DNA from: Azoarcus sp. CIB
GTDB taxonomy: Bacteria; Pseudomonadota; Gammaproteobacteria; Burkholderiales; Rhodocyclaceae
DNA: 64,000 nt
Reading direction: 5' to 3'
Assembly (NCBI RefSeq): GCF_001190925.1
Contig: NZ_CP011072.1
Span: 62,001-126,000, forward strand
The notes under the pieces were generated by a model that saw only the letters and a list, made by a program, of their open reading frames with translations, had not been told where the DNA came from and made no database searches. Numbering within the stretch: position 1 is the first letter of the stretch; every line of letters starts with the position of its first letter. A program made the position numbers and the translations under genes. Of this stretch, positions 18,141-27,250 are shown in pieces.

Positions 18141-21100
18141 TGCCCGTTGCCGGCCCCGTCGCTGCTTCCGCCACTGCTTCCGTCGCTGATCTGCAGCGTT
18201 TCCTCGCCCCCGGCCAAGCCGTAGATGTGCGGCTGGTACATGTCTTCGGCGTAGGTCGGCGGCACGACGAAGCGCCCCGGCGTGACGACGCGCACGCGGT
18301 AGAAGAAGTTCATCTCGCCCCGCAGCCTGGCGGCGACGACGAAGCGGTCGTCGCGGAACTCGACGTGCTGGATCGCGCCGTCCTGCATCGCCTGGCGCGG
18401 GTCTATCCCGGCGATGTTCATCGCCGACTGCTCGCCCTGCACGATGTTGGCATTCTCGATCTCGACCCCTGCCGGCACGTAATCGACGACCAGGCCGTTG
18501 GCGTGGCGGCCGGGCGTGTACACGCGCAGGCGGACCATCAGCGTTTCGCCGACGCGCAGCGGACGCTTGCCGAGCGGCTGGCCGTCCGGCGTGTACCACT
18601 CGCGCTTGAGGTCGAAGGCATCGCGCCGCGCCGCGGGCATCGCCGCGGGGTTGCCCGCGAGATCGAGCTCGGCGAAGAGCTTTTCCTGATGGGTATTGGT
18701 GAGGCGCACGCCGCCGGCGACGTCCTCGGCGGACAGGGACAGGAACTGCGTGCCCTTGCCGCCGATCGCCTGCGTCCTGCCGCCGCCGGCCGTTTCGGCC
18801 GTCCAGTTGCCGCCTTCGCCGGTCATGAAGCTGCGGCCGAGCAGGAACAGCGCGAGTTTTTCCTGGGTGCTGTGGTAATGGTGCCGGCCGCGCTCCAGCT
18901 CCCCGGCGACCAGGTTCACGAGGTTCTCGCGGCCTTCCGGCTTGAGGCCGTGCTTCTCGAGCAGCACGTACGTCAGCGCCCAGTCGCGCAGGTTGCTGCC
19001 ATAGTCGCCCCACCAGTGATTGTCCGGCCGGCCTTTCCGGATGCCGGCGTCGACCGCGCTGGTCGCGCGCGCCTCGTCGCCCATGAGCTTCAGTGCGATC
19101 CCGAGGTGCACCAGCCCGAGGCCCGAGTGCGCCGCGGCCTGCGACTCGTGCAGCTGCCGCAGCGTCGCCAGCGGGGCCTTGCCCTGCCGCGCGAGGACGT
19201 AAGCGCCGTAGGCGAGCACCGCGAAGCGCCCCGATCCGGCGTAGCGGTGGTCGGCCCACACCGAATCCGCGCTGTATTTCACCGCTTCGCGCGGTAGGCC
19301 GGCGACGCCCTCCTGCAGGCCCTTCAGCAGGAATTCGACGGCGCGTTTTTCCATCTCGGCCGGGACATTGAAGCCCTGTTCGCGCGCGTCGAGCAGGAAG
19401 TTCGTGACGTAGGCCGACAGCCAGTACTCGTAGTTGCCGACGTTGCCCCACAGGCTGAAACCGCCGTTGGGCGCCTGCATCCCGGCCAGCCGCCCGATCG
19501 CCTTCTCGAGCATCTCGGCGCGCTGGGCCTGCGTGTAGGGCTTCAGGCCGAACTGCTTCGCGGCCGTCTCGTCGATGAACACGTGCGGGTAGGCGGTGCT
19601 CGTCGTCTGCTCGGTGCAGCCGTACGGGTAGGTCAGCAGGCCGCGCACAGCATTGCGCACGTCGATCGGCGCCTTGTCGGATACTGCCAGCGTCGCAGCG
19701 ACGCTGTGCTTGAGGAATCCACCCAGTTCGGTGTCACGCAATTCCACCGTTTCGCCCGGTGCGACGACGACGCGCTTCATCACCGACTGGCGCGGCGTCG
19801 GTGCCTGCACCTGTAGCGGGAAGCTGCGGTCGAGCTTCACCGCGTCGCTTTCGACATGCACGCGCACCTCGGTGAGTCCCAGCGCCGTCCCCGCTTCGAC
19901 GGGGATGCGCAGGATGCGCTTCTGCTGGTCCTTGAGCGCAATGCGCTGTTCGCCGGCCCGGATCACGAGGCCGTCGCCGTTGGTCACGCTGATGCGCACG
20001 TCCTGGGCGGCGCCGGAGAGGTTTTGCACGTCCATCGCGAGCACGGCGCTGTCGCCGACCGACAGGAAGCGCGGGGTCGCGAGTTCGACGACCAGCGGCG
20101 CCGCCACGACGACCTCGGCCTCCTGCATGCCGAAGCGCTCGCCGCTGGTCGCCACCGCCATCAGGCGCAGGCTGCCGTTGAAGTCCGGCACCGGCAGCGA
20201 GATCTCCGCCTCGCCCTTGTCGTCGAGCGCCACCGGGCCGCTGAAGAGATCGACCAAGCGCACCTTCTTGGGCAGGCTCTTGGTCGGCTTGGGGGCCGCG
20301 TCGCCGCCGAACTTGAGCCGTCCCTTGTCGCCCGCCATCTTCTCGATCAGGCGCCCGTACACGTCATGGGCGTCGGCGCCGTAGCGCAGCTTGGCGAAGA
20401 AGAAGCCGAACGGGTCGGGGCTCTTGAACGCGGTGATGTTGAGGATGCCGGCATCGACCGCGGACAGCGTGACCATCGCCTTCTGGCCCTTGGCCTCGGG
20501 CACCTTCACGCGAACCTTCAGCGGCTGCTCGGGCTTCATCTTCTGCGGCGCTTCGAGCGCCACGTCGAGCTTGCGCTGGCTGCGGTCGAGCGGCAGGTGG
20601 ATCAGACCCAGCGCGCGCGCCGGTGTGACCGTGTCGCCGCTGCTGCCCGGACGCAGCACCATGACCGAGACGTACAGGTCGTGGCGCTTCCACTCCTTGT
20701 CCACGGGGATGTCGATCGTCGTGCCGTCGGCGCCGATCGACAGGCGGCGCACCCACAGCGCCTGGTTGCCTTCGACGGTCACGAGCGCCTCGCCGGCATG
20801 CGGCGGCGTGATCGTCAGGCGCGCCGTTTCGCCGTCGGCGTAGCCCGCCTTGTCCAGCTTCAGCGCGACGAGGTCCGGGCGCACGCCCCGGGTTTCGTCG
20901 TCCTGCGCGTACCAGCCGGCGTAGAAGCGGTAGCGTGCGGTCTGTTGCGTTTCCGGGTCGAACACCTCGAGCCGGTAGCGGCCGTACTTGACCGGCAGCG
21001 CGAGCTTGCCGCGGCCGCCGGCGGGCATGGACACCTGCGTGGTGGACACCAGCTCATCGGTTTCGGTGAAGCCCGAGTTCCAGCCGCGCTGGTCGTCGAA

Positions 21101-23284
21101 ACGCCAGTAATAGTTGCGGCTCTCGCGGAACAGCCGCACCGGCAGCGCGGTGCCGGCCCTGAGGGTGCCGGCGGTGTCGGCGCGCACCACTTCGAACTCC
21201 GCCGCGGCGCCTTCGCGCGCGTAGGCGCCGACGAACAGCGGGCGTACGCCGACCAGCACCGGCGCGGGCCAATGCACGCGCTCGATGCTGCGGATGACCG
21301 GCCGGCCGCCGCTCTCGAGCAGGCCGATGGTGGCGCGCACGGTGAAGGGCGAGCGCCGTCCGGCGACCGGCTCGAGATCCACGTCGACGCTCGTCTTGCC
21401 CGTGTCGTCGAGTGCGGTTTCCGACAGCTCGGTGCGCGATTTGACCGTATCCTCGTCCGCATCGCCGAACACGAAGCCGGGCAGCTTGTGTGCGAGCGGA
21501 TTGCGGTTGCGCTCGGTGTTCACGACGCCGACGAGGCTGTTGCCGGCGGCGGGGGCGCCGTACAGGTAGCGCCCGCTGACGTCGATGCGCCAGCTCGCGC
21601 CGTCCGCGAGACTGTCCTCGGTGCTCGCGAGGTCGAGCTTCATGCGTTCCGGCAGGAATTCCTCGACGCCGAAGCGCATCACCGCCGCGGCCGTGCTGGC
21701 CGCCGGGTCGGTGCGCAGCTCGAGGGCCCACGAGCCGGTCGCGGCGTCGATCGGCAGCTCGATCGCCTGGGTGTAGTAGCCGGGGTCGAGGTCCTGCGGC
21801 TTCCACGTCCGGGTCCATTGCAACTTGCCGTCCGGTCGGCGCAGCGCGGCCTGGATCGGCTGCGGCGGCACGGTGCGTCCGTCGGCGTCGCGGGCGATCA
21901 CCGACACGTCGAAGCGCTCGCCCGGGCGGTAGAGATTGCGTCCGCTGTAGGCGAACAGGCGCACCGGGACGAAGGGCGTGCCGGCGATGTCGAATTCGCC
22001 GAGGTCGAGCGCGGGCTCCTTCAGGGCGACGAGCGACAGGTGCTCGCCCTTGCGGGCCGTCAGCACGCGCGCGCCTTTCGGGCGTTCGGCGAAGTTCGCC
22101 CGCCCGTCGCCGTCGGTCTCGCCGCGCGCCAGGGTCTTGCCCTCGCTGTCGATCCAGCTCAGCTCGGCGCCGCTCACGGCCTTGCCGCTGGCCAGCGAAC
22201 TCACGTAGGCGTCGGCCCCGGCGGCGTACTGGCGCACATGCAGGCCGAGATCGCTGACGTAGAAATAGGTGGTCTGGAACTCGTGGCGGAAGCGGTTCGG
22301 CTGCGACATCACGGCGACATAGACGCCCGGTTCGCGCAGCGCGGGGATGTCCTCGACGGGAATGAAGGTCACGCGGCGCCGGTCGGACTTCTGTTCGGTG
22401 ACGAAGCGCCCGATGAAGGCGCTGGTCGTGAGGCGGTGCAGCTGGTCGAGTTGCCAGCCGTCGACGGCGCCCTTGAGGCGGGTGCCCGAATCGCCGTAGT
22501 AGTACGCTTCCTCGTCATCGGATTCGCCGTCCTCCTCGCCGGCCGACGCATCGCGGGACGGCTGGCCGGCCACGACCTGGTCGAGAAATTCGGACAGGCG
22601 TTCCGGCTTGACCTTGAGGAACTGTATATCGACCTCGGGCACGTTCACGGTCGTGACCGGCAGACCACCGTTCTGCCCGGCGGGCAGCACCATGCCGCGG
22701 CTGGCGAAGTAGAACGCCGGGGCGACCGTGCCCATGCGGATCGAGAAGCGCGCTTCCGCATCGAGCTTGCGGCCGTCCTTCGCCGGCAGGCCGGCCAGCA
22801 CGCGCACGACGTAGCGGGTCTGCGGTTTGACGTGCGGGAAGAACAGCAGCCGCGGGTTCTCGCCGACGACCCAGGCGCCCGCGACCGGCGTGCCGCCCTC
22901 GGTCACCGTGTCGGCCGGGTCGCTGCTGCTCGCGTTGCTGACCCCGGCCGTCGTGCTTCCGTCTTCCTCTTCTTCATAGTGCACGCCCGCCGACGACCCT
23001 TCTGCCGCGTGGGCGGGCGACGGCATCTCCAGCACCTGCAGGAACTTGTCGTGATCGCCGCGGGCGTCGAGCGGCAGGCTGAACGACAGTGCGAGGGCGG
23101 GCGATCCGTCGAGCTCGCGCGGGGCGCCGTCCACCGCCTCGAAGGGCACGCTGCCGGCCTCGGCGTCCTCGCCCGTCCGGTCACGCGTAGCGACGAAGTA
23201 GCCACCGAGTGCGGCCACCAGAACGATGACGAGCGCGATCGGCGCAATGCCGAACCCCCTCGATCCTGCCTTTCCGAACCGCAT
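18137..23284 (-). CDS. bacterial alpha-2-macroglobulin family protein with thioester motif
   Basis: The 1715-aa protein is a periplasmic protease trap related to Escherichia coli YfhM. An N-terminal hydrophobic segment (about 13-31) serves as signal anchor; there is no lipobox, unlike YfhM. MG-type domains follow, then GLLTYPYGCTEQ with thioester Cys1223, and the alpha-helical toroid after it (NGGFSLWGNVGNYEYWLSAY). An acidic insertion with SDDEEAYYYGDSG occurs near residue 255. The ATG at 23284 is preceded by AGGGGAATTGC. It is translationally coupled to pbpC. Trapping invading proteases via a covalent thioester bond is known for the family; the anchor type is as seen here. Confidence 0.95.
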   Translation of the reverse strand: MRFGKAGSRGFGIAPIALVIVLVAALGGYFVATRDRTGEDAEAGSVPFEAVDGAPRELDGSPALALSFSLPLDARGDHDKFLQVLEMPSPAHAAEGSSAGVHYEEEEDGSTTAGVSNASSSDPADTVTEGGTPVAGAWVVGENPRLLFFPHVKPQTRYVVRVLAGLPAKDGRKLDAEARFSIRMGTVAPAFYFASRGMVLPAGQNGGLPVTTVNVPEVDIQFLKVKPERLSEFLDQVVAGQPSRDASAGEEDGESDDEEAYYYGDSGTRLKGAVDGWQLDQLHRLTTSAFIGRFVTEQKSDRRRVTFIPVEDIPALREPGVYVAVMSQPNRFRHEFQTTYFYVSDLGLHVRQYAAGADAYVSSLASGKAVSGAELSWIDSEGKTLARGETDGDGRANFAERPKGARVLTARKGEHLSLVALKEPALDLGEFDIAGTPFVPVRLFAYSGRNLYRPGERFDVSVIARDADGRTVPPQPIQAALRRPDGKLQWTRTWKPQDLDPGYYTQAIELPIDAATGSWALELRTDPAASTAAAVMRFGVEEFLPERMKLDLASTEDSLADGASWRIDVSGRYLYGAPAAGNSLVGVVNTERNRNPLAHKLPGFVFGDADEDTVKSRTELSETALDDTGKTSVDVDLEPVAGRRSPFTVRATIGLLESGGRPVIRSIERVHWPAPVLVGVRPLFVGAYAREGAAAEFEVVRADTAGTLRAGTALPVRLFRESRNYYWRFDDQRGWNSGFTETDELVSTTQVSMPAGGRGKLALPVKYGRYRLEVFDPETQQTARYRFYAGWYAQDDETRGVRPDLVALKLDKAGYADGETARLTITPPHAGEALVTVEGNQALWVRRLSIGADGTTIDIPVDKEWKRHDLYVSVMVLRPGSSGDTVTPARALGLIHLPLDRSQRKLDVALEAPQKMKPEQPLKVRVKVPEAKGQKAMVTLSAVDAGILNITAFKSPDPFGFFFAKLRYGADAHDVYGRLIEKMAGDKGRLKFGGDAAPKPTKSLPKKVRLVDLFSGPVALDDKGEAEISLPVPDFNGSLRLMAVATSGERFGMQEAEVVVAAPLVVELATPRFLSVGDSAVLAMDVQNLSGAAQDVRISVTNGDGLVIRAGEQRIALKDQQKRILRIPVEAGTALGLTEVRVHVESDAVKLDRSFPLQVQAPTPRQSVMKRVVVAPGETVELRDTELGGFLKHSVAATLAVSDKAPIDVRNAVRGLLTYPYGCTEQTTSTAYPHVFIDETAAKQFGLKPYTQAQRAEMLEKAIGRLAGMQAPNGGFSLWGNVGNYEYWLSAYVTNFLLDAREQGFNVPAEMEKRAVEFLLKGLQEGVAGLPREAVKYSADSVWADHRYAGSGRFAVLAYGAYVLARQGKAPLATLRQLHESQAAAHSGLGLVHLGIALKLMGDEARATSAVDAGIRKGRPDNHWWGDYGSNLRDWALTYVLLEKHGLKPEGRENLVNLVAGELERGRHHYHSTQEKLALFLLGRSFMTGEGGNWTAETAGGGRTQAIGGKGTQFLSLSAEDVAGGVRLTNTHQEKLFAELDLAGNPAAMPAARRDAFDLKREWYTPDGQPLGKRPLRVGETLMVRLRVYTPGRHANGLVVDYVPAGVEIENANIVQGEQSAMNIAGIDPRQAMQDGAIQHVEFRDDRFVVAARLRGEMNFFYRVRVVTPGRFVVPPTYAEDMYQPHIYGLAGGEETLQISDGSSGGSSDGAGNGQ

Positions 23285-23322
23285 GCAATTCCCCTGTTAT
23301 ATGCGGGCGGAATTGTAACCGA

Positions 23323-23339
23323 GGAACTCGGAGAGTTCC
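23323..23339. promoter_or_regulatory. inverted repeat between aminotransferase and A2M genes
   Basis: GGAACTC-GGA-GAGTTCC is a perfect 7-bp dyad in the 100-bp gap upstream of the A2M-pbpC pair. On the minus strand a TACAAT-like -10 (in GGTTACAATTCC) lies just downstream of it. It could be an operator or a terminator of the upstream aminotransferase gene; no T tract is present. Confidence 0.35.
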
Positions 23340-23384
23340 CCGGGCCGGAAGGAATTCAGCGGCGGTCGTCTCAGGCCGTGTCGG

Positions 23385-24518
23385 CTACGCGGTGCGGATC
23401 TCGTCGAGCGCTGCTTCCAGCGACTTCACGCTGCGCTCGACCGCATGCAGCTTGTCGAGGCCGAACAGGCCGATGCGGAAGCTGCGGAAGTCCGCCGGCT
23501 CGTCGCACTGCAGCGGCACGCCGGCGGCGGTCTGCAGGCCCTGCGCGATGAATTTCCGCCCGGACTGGATCTCGGGGTCGTCCGTGTAGCACACCACCAC
23601 GCCCGGCGCCTCGAAGCCCGGCGCCGCGACGCTGCGGAAGCCGCGTGCGGCGAGCAATGCGCGTACGCGCCGGCCCAGCTCCTGCTGTTCCGCCTTCACC
23701 TTGTCGAAGCCGTAGGCCTCGGTCTCCAGCATCACGTCGCGCAGCGCGGTCAGCGCGTCGGTCGGCATCGTCGCATGGTAGGCATGGCCGCCCTTCTCGT
23801 AGGCTTCCATGATCTGCAGCCATTTCTTCAGGTCGCACGCGAAGCTGGTGCTGGTCGTCGCATCGAGCCGCTCGCGCGCGCGCTCGCTCAGCATCACGAG
23901 GGCGCAGCACGGTTGCGCGCTCCAGCCCTTCTGCGGCGCGCTGATCAGGATGTCGACACCGCACGCGGCCATATCCACCCAGATCGTGCCGGACGCGATG
24001 CAGTCGAGCACGAACAGGCCGCCGACCTCATGCACGGCGTCGGCGACGGCGCGCAGATAGTCGTCGGGCAGGATCATCCCGGCCGCGGTCTCGACGTGCG
24101 GGGCGAACACCAGATCAGGTTTGTGCTCGCGGATCGCCGCGACGACCTCGGCGATCGGCGCCGGCGCGAACGGCGCCTGCGGACCGGCTTCGACGGGCCG
24201 CGCCTTCAGCACCGTGCATTGCGACGGGATGCCGCCCATGTCGAAGATCTGCGTCCAGCGGTAGCTGAACCAGCCGTTGCGGATCACCAGGCACTTCTTC
24301 CCGGTCGCGAACTGGCGCGCCACCGCCTCCATGCCGAAGGTGCCGCTGCCGGGCACGACGACCGCCGCATGTGCGCCATAGACCGTCTTCAGCACCCGCG
24401 AGATGTCGTGCATGACGCCCTGGAAACGCTGCGACATGTGATTGAGCGCGCGGTCGGTATACACGACCGAGTATTCGAGCAGACCTTCGGGATCGGGTTG
24501 GGGCAGCAGGCTGGGCAT
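23385..24518 (-). CDS. class V aminotransferase (alanine/serine-glyoxylate type)
   Basis: This 377-aa PLP enzyme has the fold-type I class V pattern: VVVPGSGTFGMEAV binds the cofactor phosphate, Asp172 (FVLDCIASG) contacts the pyridine nitrogen, and Lys197 in SAPQKGWSAQPCC is the Schiff-base lysine. It resembles alanine-glyoxylate, serine-pyruvate and related aminotransferases; the exact substrate cannot be read. I chose the ATG at 24518, with GGAG about 12 bases upstream, over a TTG six codons earlier. It lies 62 bp after the WD40 gene and 100 bp before the A2M gene, all on the same strand. Confidence 0.9.
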   Translation of the reverse strand: MPSLLPQPDPEGLLEYSVVYTDRALNHMSQRFQGVMHDISRVLKTVYGAHAAVVVPGSGTFGMEAVARQFATGKKCLVIRNGWFSYRWTQIFDMGGIPSQCTVLKARPVEAGPQAPFAPAPIAEVVAAIREHKPDLVFAPHVETAAGMILPDDYLRAVADAVHEVGGLFVLDCIASGTIWVDMAACGVDILISAPQKGWSAQPCCALVMLSERARERLDATTSTSFACDLKKWLQIMEAYEKGGHAYHATMPTDALTALRDVMLETEAYGFDKVKAEQQELGRRVRALLAARGFRSVAAPGFEAPGVVVCYTDDPEIQSGRKFIAQGLQTAAGVPLQCDEPADFRSFRIGLFGLDKLHAVERSVKSLEAALDEIRTA

Positions 24519-24580
24519 GTTCTTCTGGCTCCGCAAACAATGAATCCGACATGGCCGCCCAGCTTAGCACGCAGTGCGGT

Positions 24581-26839
24581 TCAGGGCGGACAGGGGCTGC
24601 GGTTCAGGTATCGCGCGCATTCCGTGTCCGTGAGGCCGTCGGCGACGCGGTCGTGCAGTGCCGTCGCGACTTGCCCCGGGTCGAGCGGATGGAAATGCAC
24701 GCGCCTGCCGTCGCCGCCGGTCGCGAGCAGGCGCCCGTCGGGCGAGAAGGCGACGGCATTCACGGCGCCATCCTGCGGCGGCAGCACCAGCCGCTCGCCG
24801 CCGCTGGCGATCTCCCACACGCGCGCGCTGCGGTCGCGCGCTGCGGTCGCGAGCAGGCGGCCGTCGGGGCTGAAGGCGAGCGCGCCGATCGCGCCCGCAT
24901 GACCCGCGAGGCTGCGCACCGGTTTTCCGCCCGTAAGGCCCCACAGGCGCGCGACGCGGTCCGTGCCGGCGGTCGCGAGCAGCGAGCCGTCCGGACTCAG
25001 CGCGAGGTCGAGGATCTCGTCGCCGCGCTCCTGCAGGCTGCGCAGCCGCTTGCCGTCCGCGGCATTCCATTCCGTGAGGGCGCCATCGGCACCGGCGCTC
25101 AGCACGCTGCGCCCGTCGCGGCTGAAGATCACACAGTTCAGCGGGGCCGCGCCGGTGCGCAGCCACAGCCGTCGCGCTCCGCTGGCGGCATCCCACACGC
25201 CGACCATGCCGTCGTGTCCGGCGGTGACGACGAGGTGGCCGTCGGTACTGAAGGCGATGCCATTCACGCGTCCCGCGTGCCCGCGCAGCATGAGCGGCGG
25301 CCGCTCGCCGGTGGCGTCCCATACCGTTGCGGTGCCGTCGCCTTGCGCGGTCGCGATGCGACTGCCGTCCGGGCTCCATGCGACGCGCGACGCGGCGCTC
25401 GCCTCCCCCGCGAGCCTGTACCGGATTTTCCCGCCTTCGACTTCCCACACGGCGGCGTCCGTACCGGCCGCAGCCGTGGCGAGCCGCCTGCCGTCCGGAC
25501 TGAAGGCGAGGCTGCGGATCGCCCCCGCGTGGCCGAAGGCGAGGTCCCACAGCTTCACGCTGCCGTCTGCGCCGGTCGTCGCGAGCCGTGCTCCGGCCGT
25601 GTCGAAGGCGAGGTCGGTCACAGGGTTGCCCTCCCCGGCGAGCGTCGCGAGCGGCTGGCATTCGCCGGCCGGACGCGTGCAGCCTGCCGTGTCCCACAGT
25701 CGCGCCGACCCGTCGTGACCCGCGGTCGCCAGCAGACTGCCGTCCGGACTGAAGGCGACGGCACGGATGGCGTCGGGCTGTTCGGGCAGCTCGCGCACCG
25801 GCGCGCCGCTGCCGGCATCCCACAGGCGCGCCCGGCGGTCTTCGCCCGCGCTCGCCAGCCAGCGTCCATCCGGACTGAATGCGAGCGCGACGACTGTGTC
25901 GGCATGGCCTTCGAGCACATGCAGCGCCCGGCCACTCAACAGGTCCCAGATGCGCAGCACGGCATCGTCGCCCGCCGTCGCCAGGTGCCGGCCGTCGGGA
26001 CTGAAGGCGACCGCATGCACCGGGGCCTTGTGGCCGGTAAGGTTTGCGAGCAGGCCGCCCGTATCCGCGTCCCACAGCCGCACGACCGGGCTCATCCCCA
26101 CCGTCGCCACGATCTCCCCGTCCCGCCCGAACGCGACGCCGTTCAGGCGCTCCGGCTGGCGCGGCAGCTCGCGCAGCCGTTCGCCGCGCGCGGCGTCCCA
26201 CAGAATGATCCGACCGTCATCGCCCACCGATGCGAGCGTTTTCCCGTCCGGGCCGAAGGCGAGATCGCGGGCCTCGCCCTCGTGTCCGTGCAGTTCGGCG
26301 GACGCTGCGCCGTCGGCGGCATTGCGGATGCGTACCATGCCGTCCTGCCCGGCCGACGCGATGAGTGCCCCGTCGGGGCTGAAGGCGATCGCATTCACGC
26401 GGTTCGCGTGTCCGTGCAGCGTCAGGCGCAGGCGGCTTGCGTCGAGGGCGCGCCGTGCCGCGTCTTCGGCCTGGCCGCGCACGAAGGGCGCGGCGTCCCC
26501 GGTGCGTCGCAGCGCCTCGAACGCCGCGCGCGCGGCGAGGTCCGGGTCGGTGTCGAGATGGCGCAAGGCCGTGGCGACGAGCTGGAGCGACAGCACGACA
26601 TCGGCTTGCTGGCGGCGCTGCAGCTCCGCGACCTGCTGCGCGACCAGCGCGGCGATGGCCGCGGCCGCCAACAGGAAGGCGAGGATGCCCAGCCCGATTG
26701 CGCGCCGCCGCATGCGCCGGGCGAGAGCGGCTTGTTCCGCGGCGCGTGCCTGCGCGGCGGCGATGCGGTCTTCCCTTCCGCCCGCGGGACGCTCGTCCTG
26801 CAGCAGTTCCGAGATCACGCCATCAGGAGATGATGCCAC
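24581..26839 (-). CDS. membrane-anchored WD40 repeat protein (14 repeats)
   Basis: The 752-aa protein has a cytoplasmic Arg/Ala-rich N-terminus, one transmembrane helix (about 47-67), a helical linker (LATALRHLDTDPDLAARAAFEALRR) and then 14 WD40 repeats from about residue 140 to the end, each with a variant of VAFSPDG...LATAG..G.ARLWD. Fourteen repeats fit two seven-bladed propellers. The linker resembles that of bacterial STAND NTPase-WD40 proteins, but no kinase, TIR, caspase or NTPase domain is present. The start is a GTG with a good Shine-Dalgarno (GGAGGACGGCG). It probably acts as a protein-interaction scaffold; partners are unknown. The aminotransferase gene follows on the same strand. 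Confidence 0.88.
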   Translation of the reverse strand: MASSPDGVISELLQDERPAGGREDRIAAAQARAAEQAALARRMRRRAIGLGILAFLLAAAAIAALVAQQVAELQRRQQADVVLSLQLVATALRHLDTDPDLAARAAFEALRRTGDAAPFVRGQAEDAARRALDASRLRLTLHGHANRVNAIAFSPDGALIASAGQDGMVRIRNAADGAASAELHGHEGEARDLAFGPDGKTLASVGDDGRIILWDAARGERLRELPRQPERLNGVAFGRDGEIVATVGMSPVVRLWDADTGGLLANLTGHKAPVHAVAFSPDGRHLATAGDDAVLRIWDLLSGRALHVLEGHADTVVALAFSPDGRWLASAGEDRRARLWDAGSGAPVRELPEQPDAIRAVAFSPDGSLLATAGHDGSARLWDTAGCTRPAGECQPLATLAGEGNPVTDLAFDTAGARLATTGADGSVKLWDLAFGHAGAIRSLAFSPDGRRLATAAAGTDAAVWEVEGGKIRYRLAGEASAASRVAWSPDGSRIATAQGDGTATVWDATGERPPLMLRGHAGRVNGIAFSTDGHLVVTAGHDGMVGVWDAASGARRLWLRTGAAPLNCVIFSRDGRSVLSAGADGALTEWNAADGKRLRSLQERGDEILDLALSPDGSLLATAGTDRVARLWGLTGGKPVRSLAGHAGAIGALAFSPDGRLLATAARDRSARVWEIASGGERLVLPPQDGAVNAVAFSPDGRLLATGGDGRRVHFHPLDPGQVATALHDRVADGLTDTECARYLNRSPCPP

Positions 26840-27250
26840 CGCCGTCCTCCATGACTATTCGTCGCAAGGCCCGCCGTTACGCGATCTGGCGCGTGCCTTC
26901 GCTGCTGAACTATATTTGAAGCACGCTCCCGTTCGAAGGAGTTCCGTCACGTGTTCCCCGACAACCGTCCATCGCGCCCGGGCCCGCAATCCGCTGCTGC
27001 GTCCGCGGCGCGGCAGCCGCCCCCGGCAGGCTGTCCATACAATGCCGCGGACATGGTGTGCGTGCCGGTTACAATGTGTAAATCCGCCCGGCGGCGCGCA
27101 CCAGCAGGGACTCGGGTTGATCCCTATGCCCGCGCGCTGCGCCATGCCTTACGATGGAGGCGGGCGGCCGTCACCCGCCGACTGCCCCTGCCTGACCGGG
27201 CAAAAGAGCCGTCCTCCGCATTTCCGAACCAACACAATTGGAGTCCGTTC
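26840..27250. other. 411-bp divergent intergenic region upstream of gltI
   Basis: No gene is convincing here. On the plus strand, a hairpin with GGCGGG (27159-27164) and CCCGCC (27174-27179) arms lies in the gltI leader, and the sequence TACAAT occurs twice (27038-27043 and 27070-27075). The Shine-Dalgarno TTGGAG precedes gltI. The minus-strand side carries only the ribosome site for the WD40 gene. Confidence 0.6.
27048..27075 (+). promoter_or_regulatory. putative sigma-70 promoter of gltIJKL
   Basis: CGGACA (27048-27053) and TACAAT (27070-27075) are 16 bp apart, with four of six and five of six consensus bases. It would give a leader of about 170 bases before gltI. The -35 is poor, so this is tentative. 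Confidence 0.3.

Noticed and set aside
19856-23551. Plus-strand open frame of over 1200 codons opposite the alpha-2-macroglobulin gene
   Set aside because: The composition is low in complexity and typical of antisense GC-rich frames, while the minus strand has clear domains and a thioester motif.
24551-26833. Plus-strand long frame opposite the WD40 gene
   Set aside because: It shows apparent repeats only because it is the complement of the WD40 repeats; no independent start or ribosome site.
26951-27250. N-terminal extension of gltI
   Set aside because: The frame is open upstream, but the ATG at 27251 starts a clear signal peptide with a Shine-Dalgarno; the upstream residues look non-coding.
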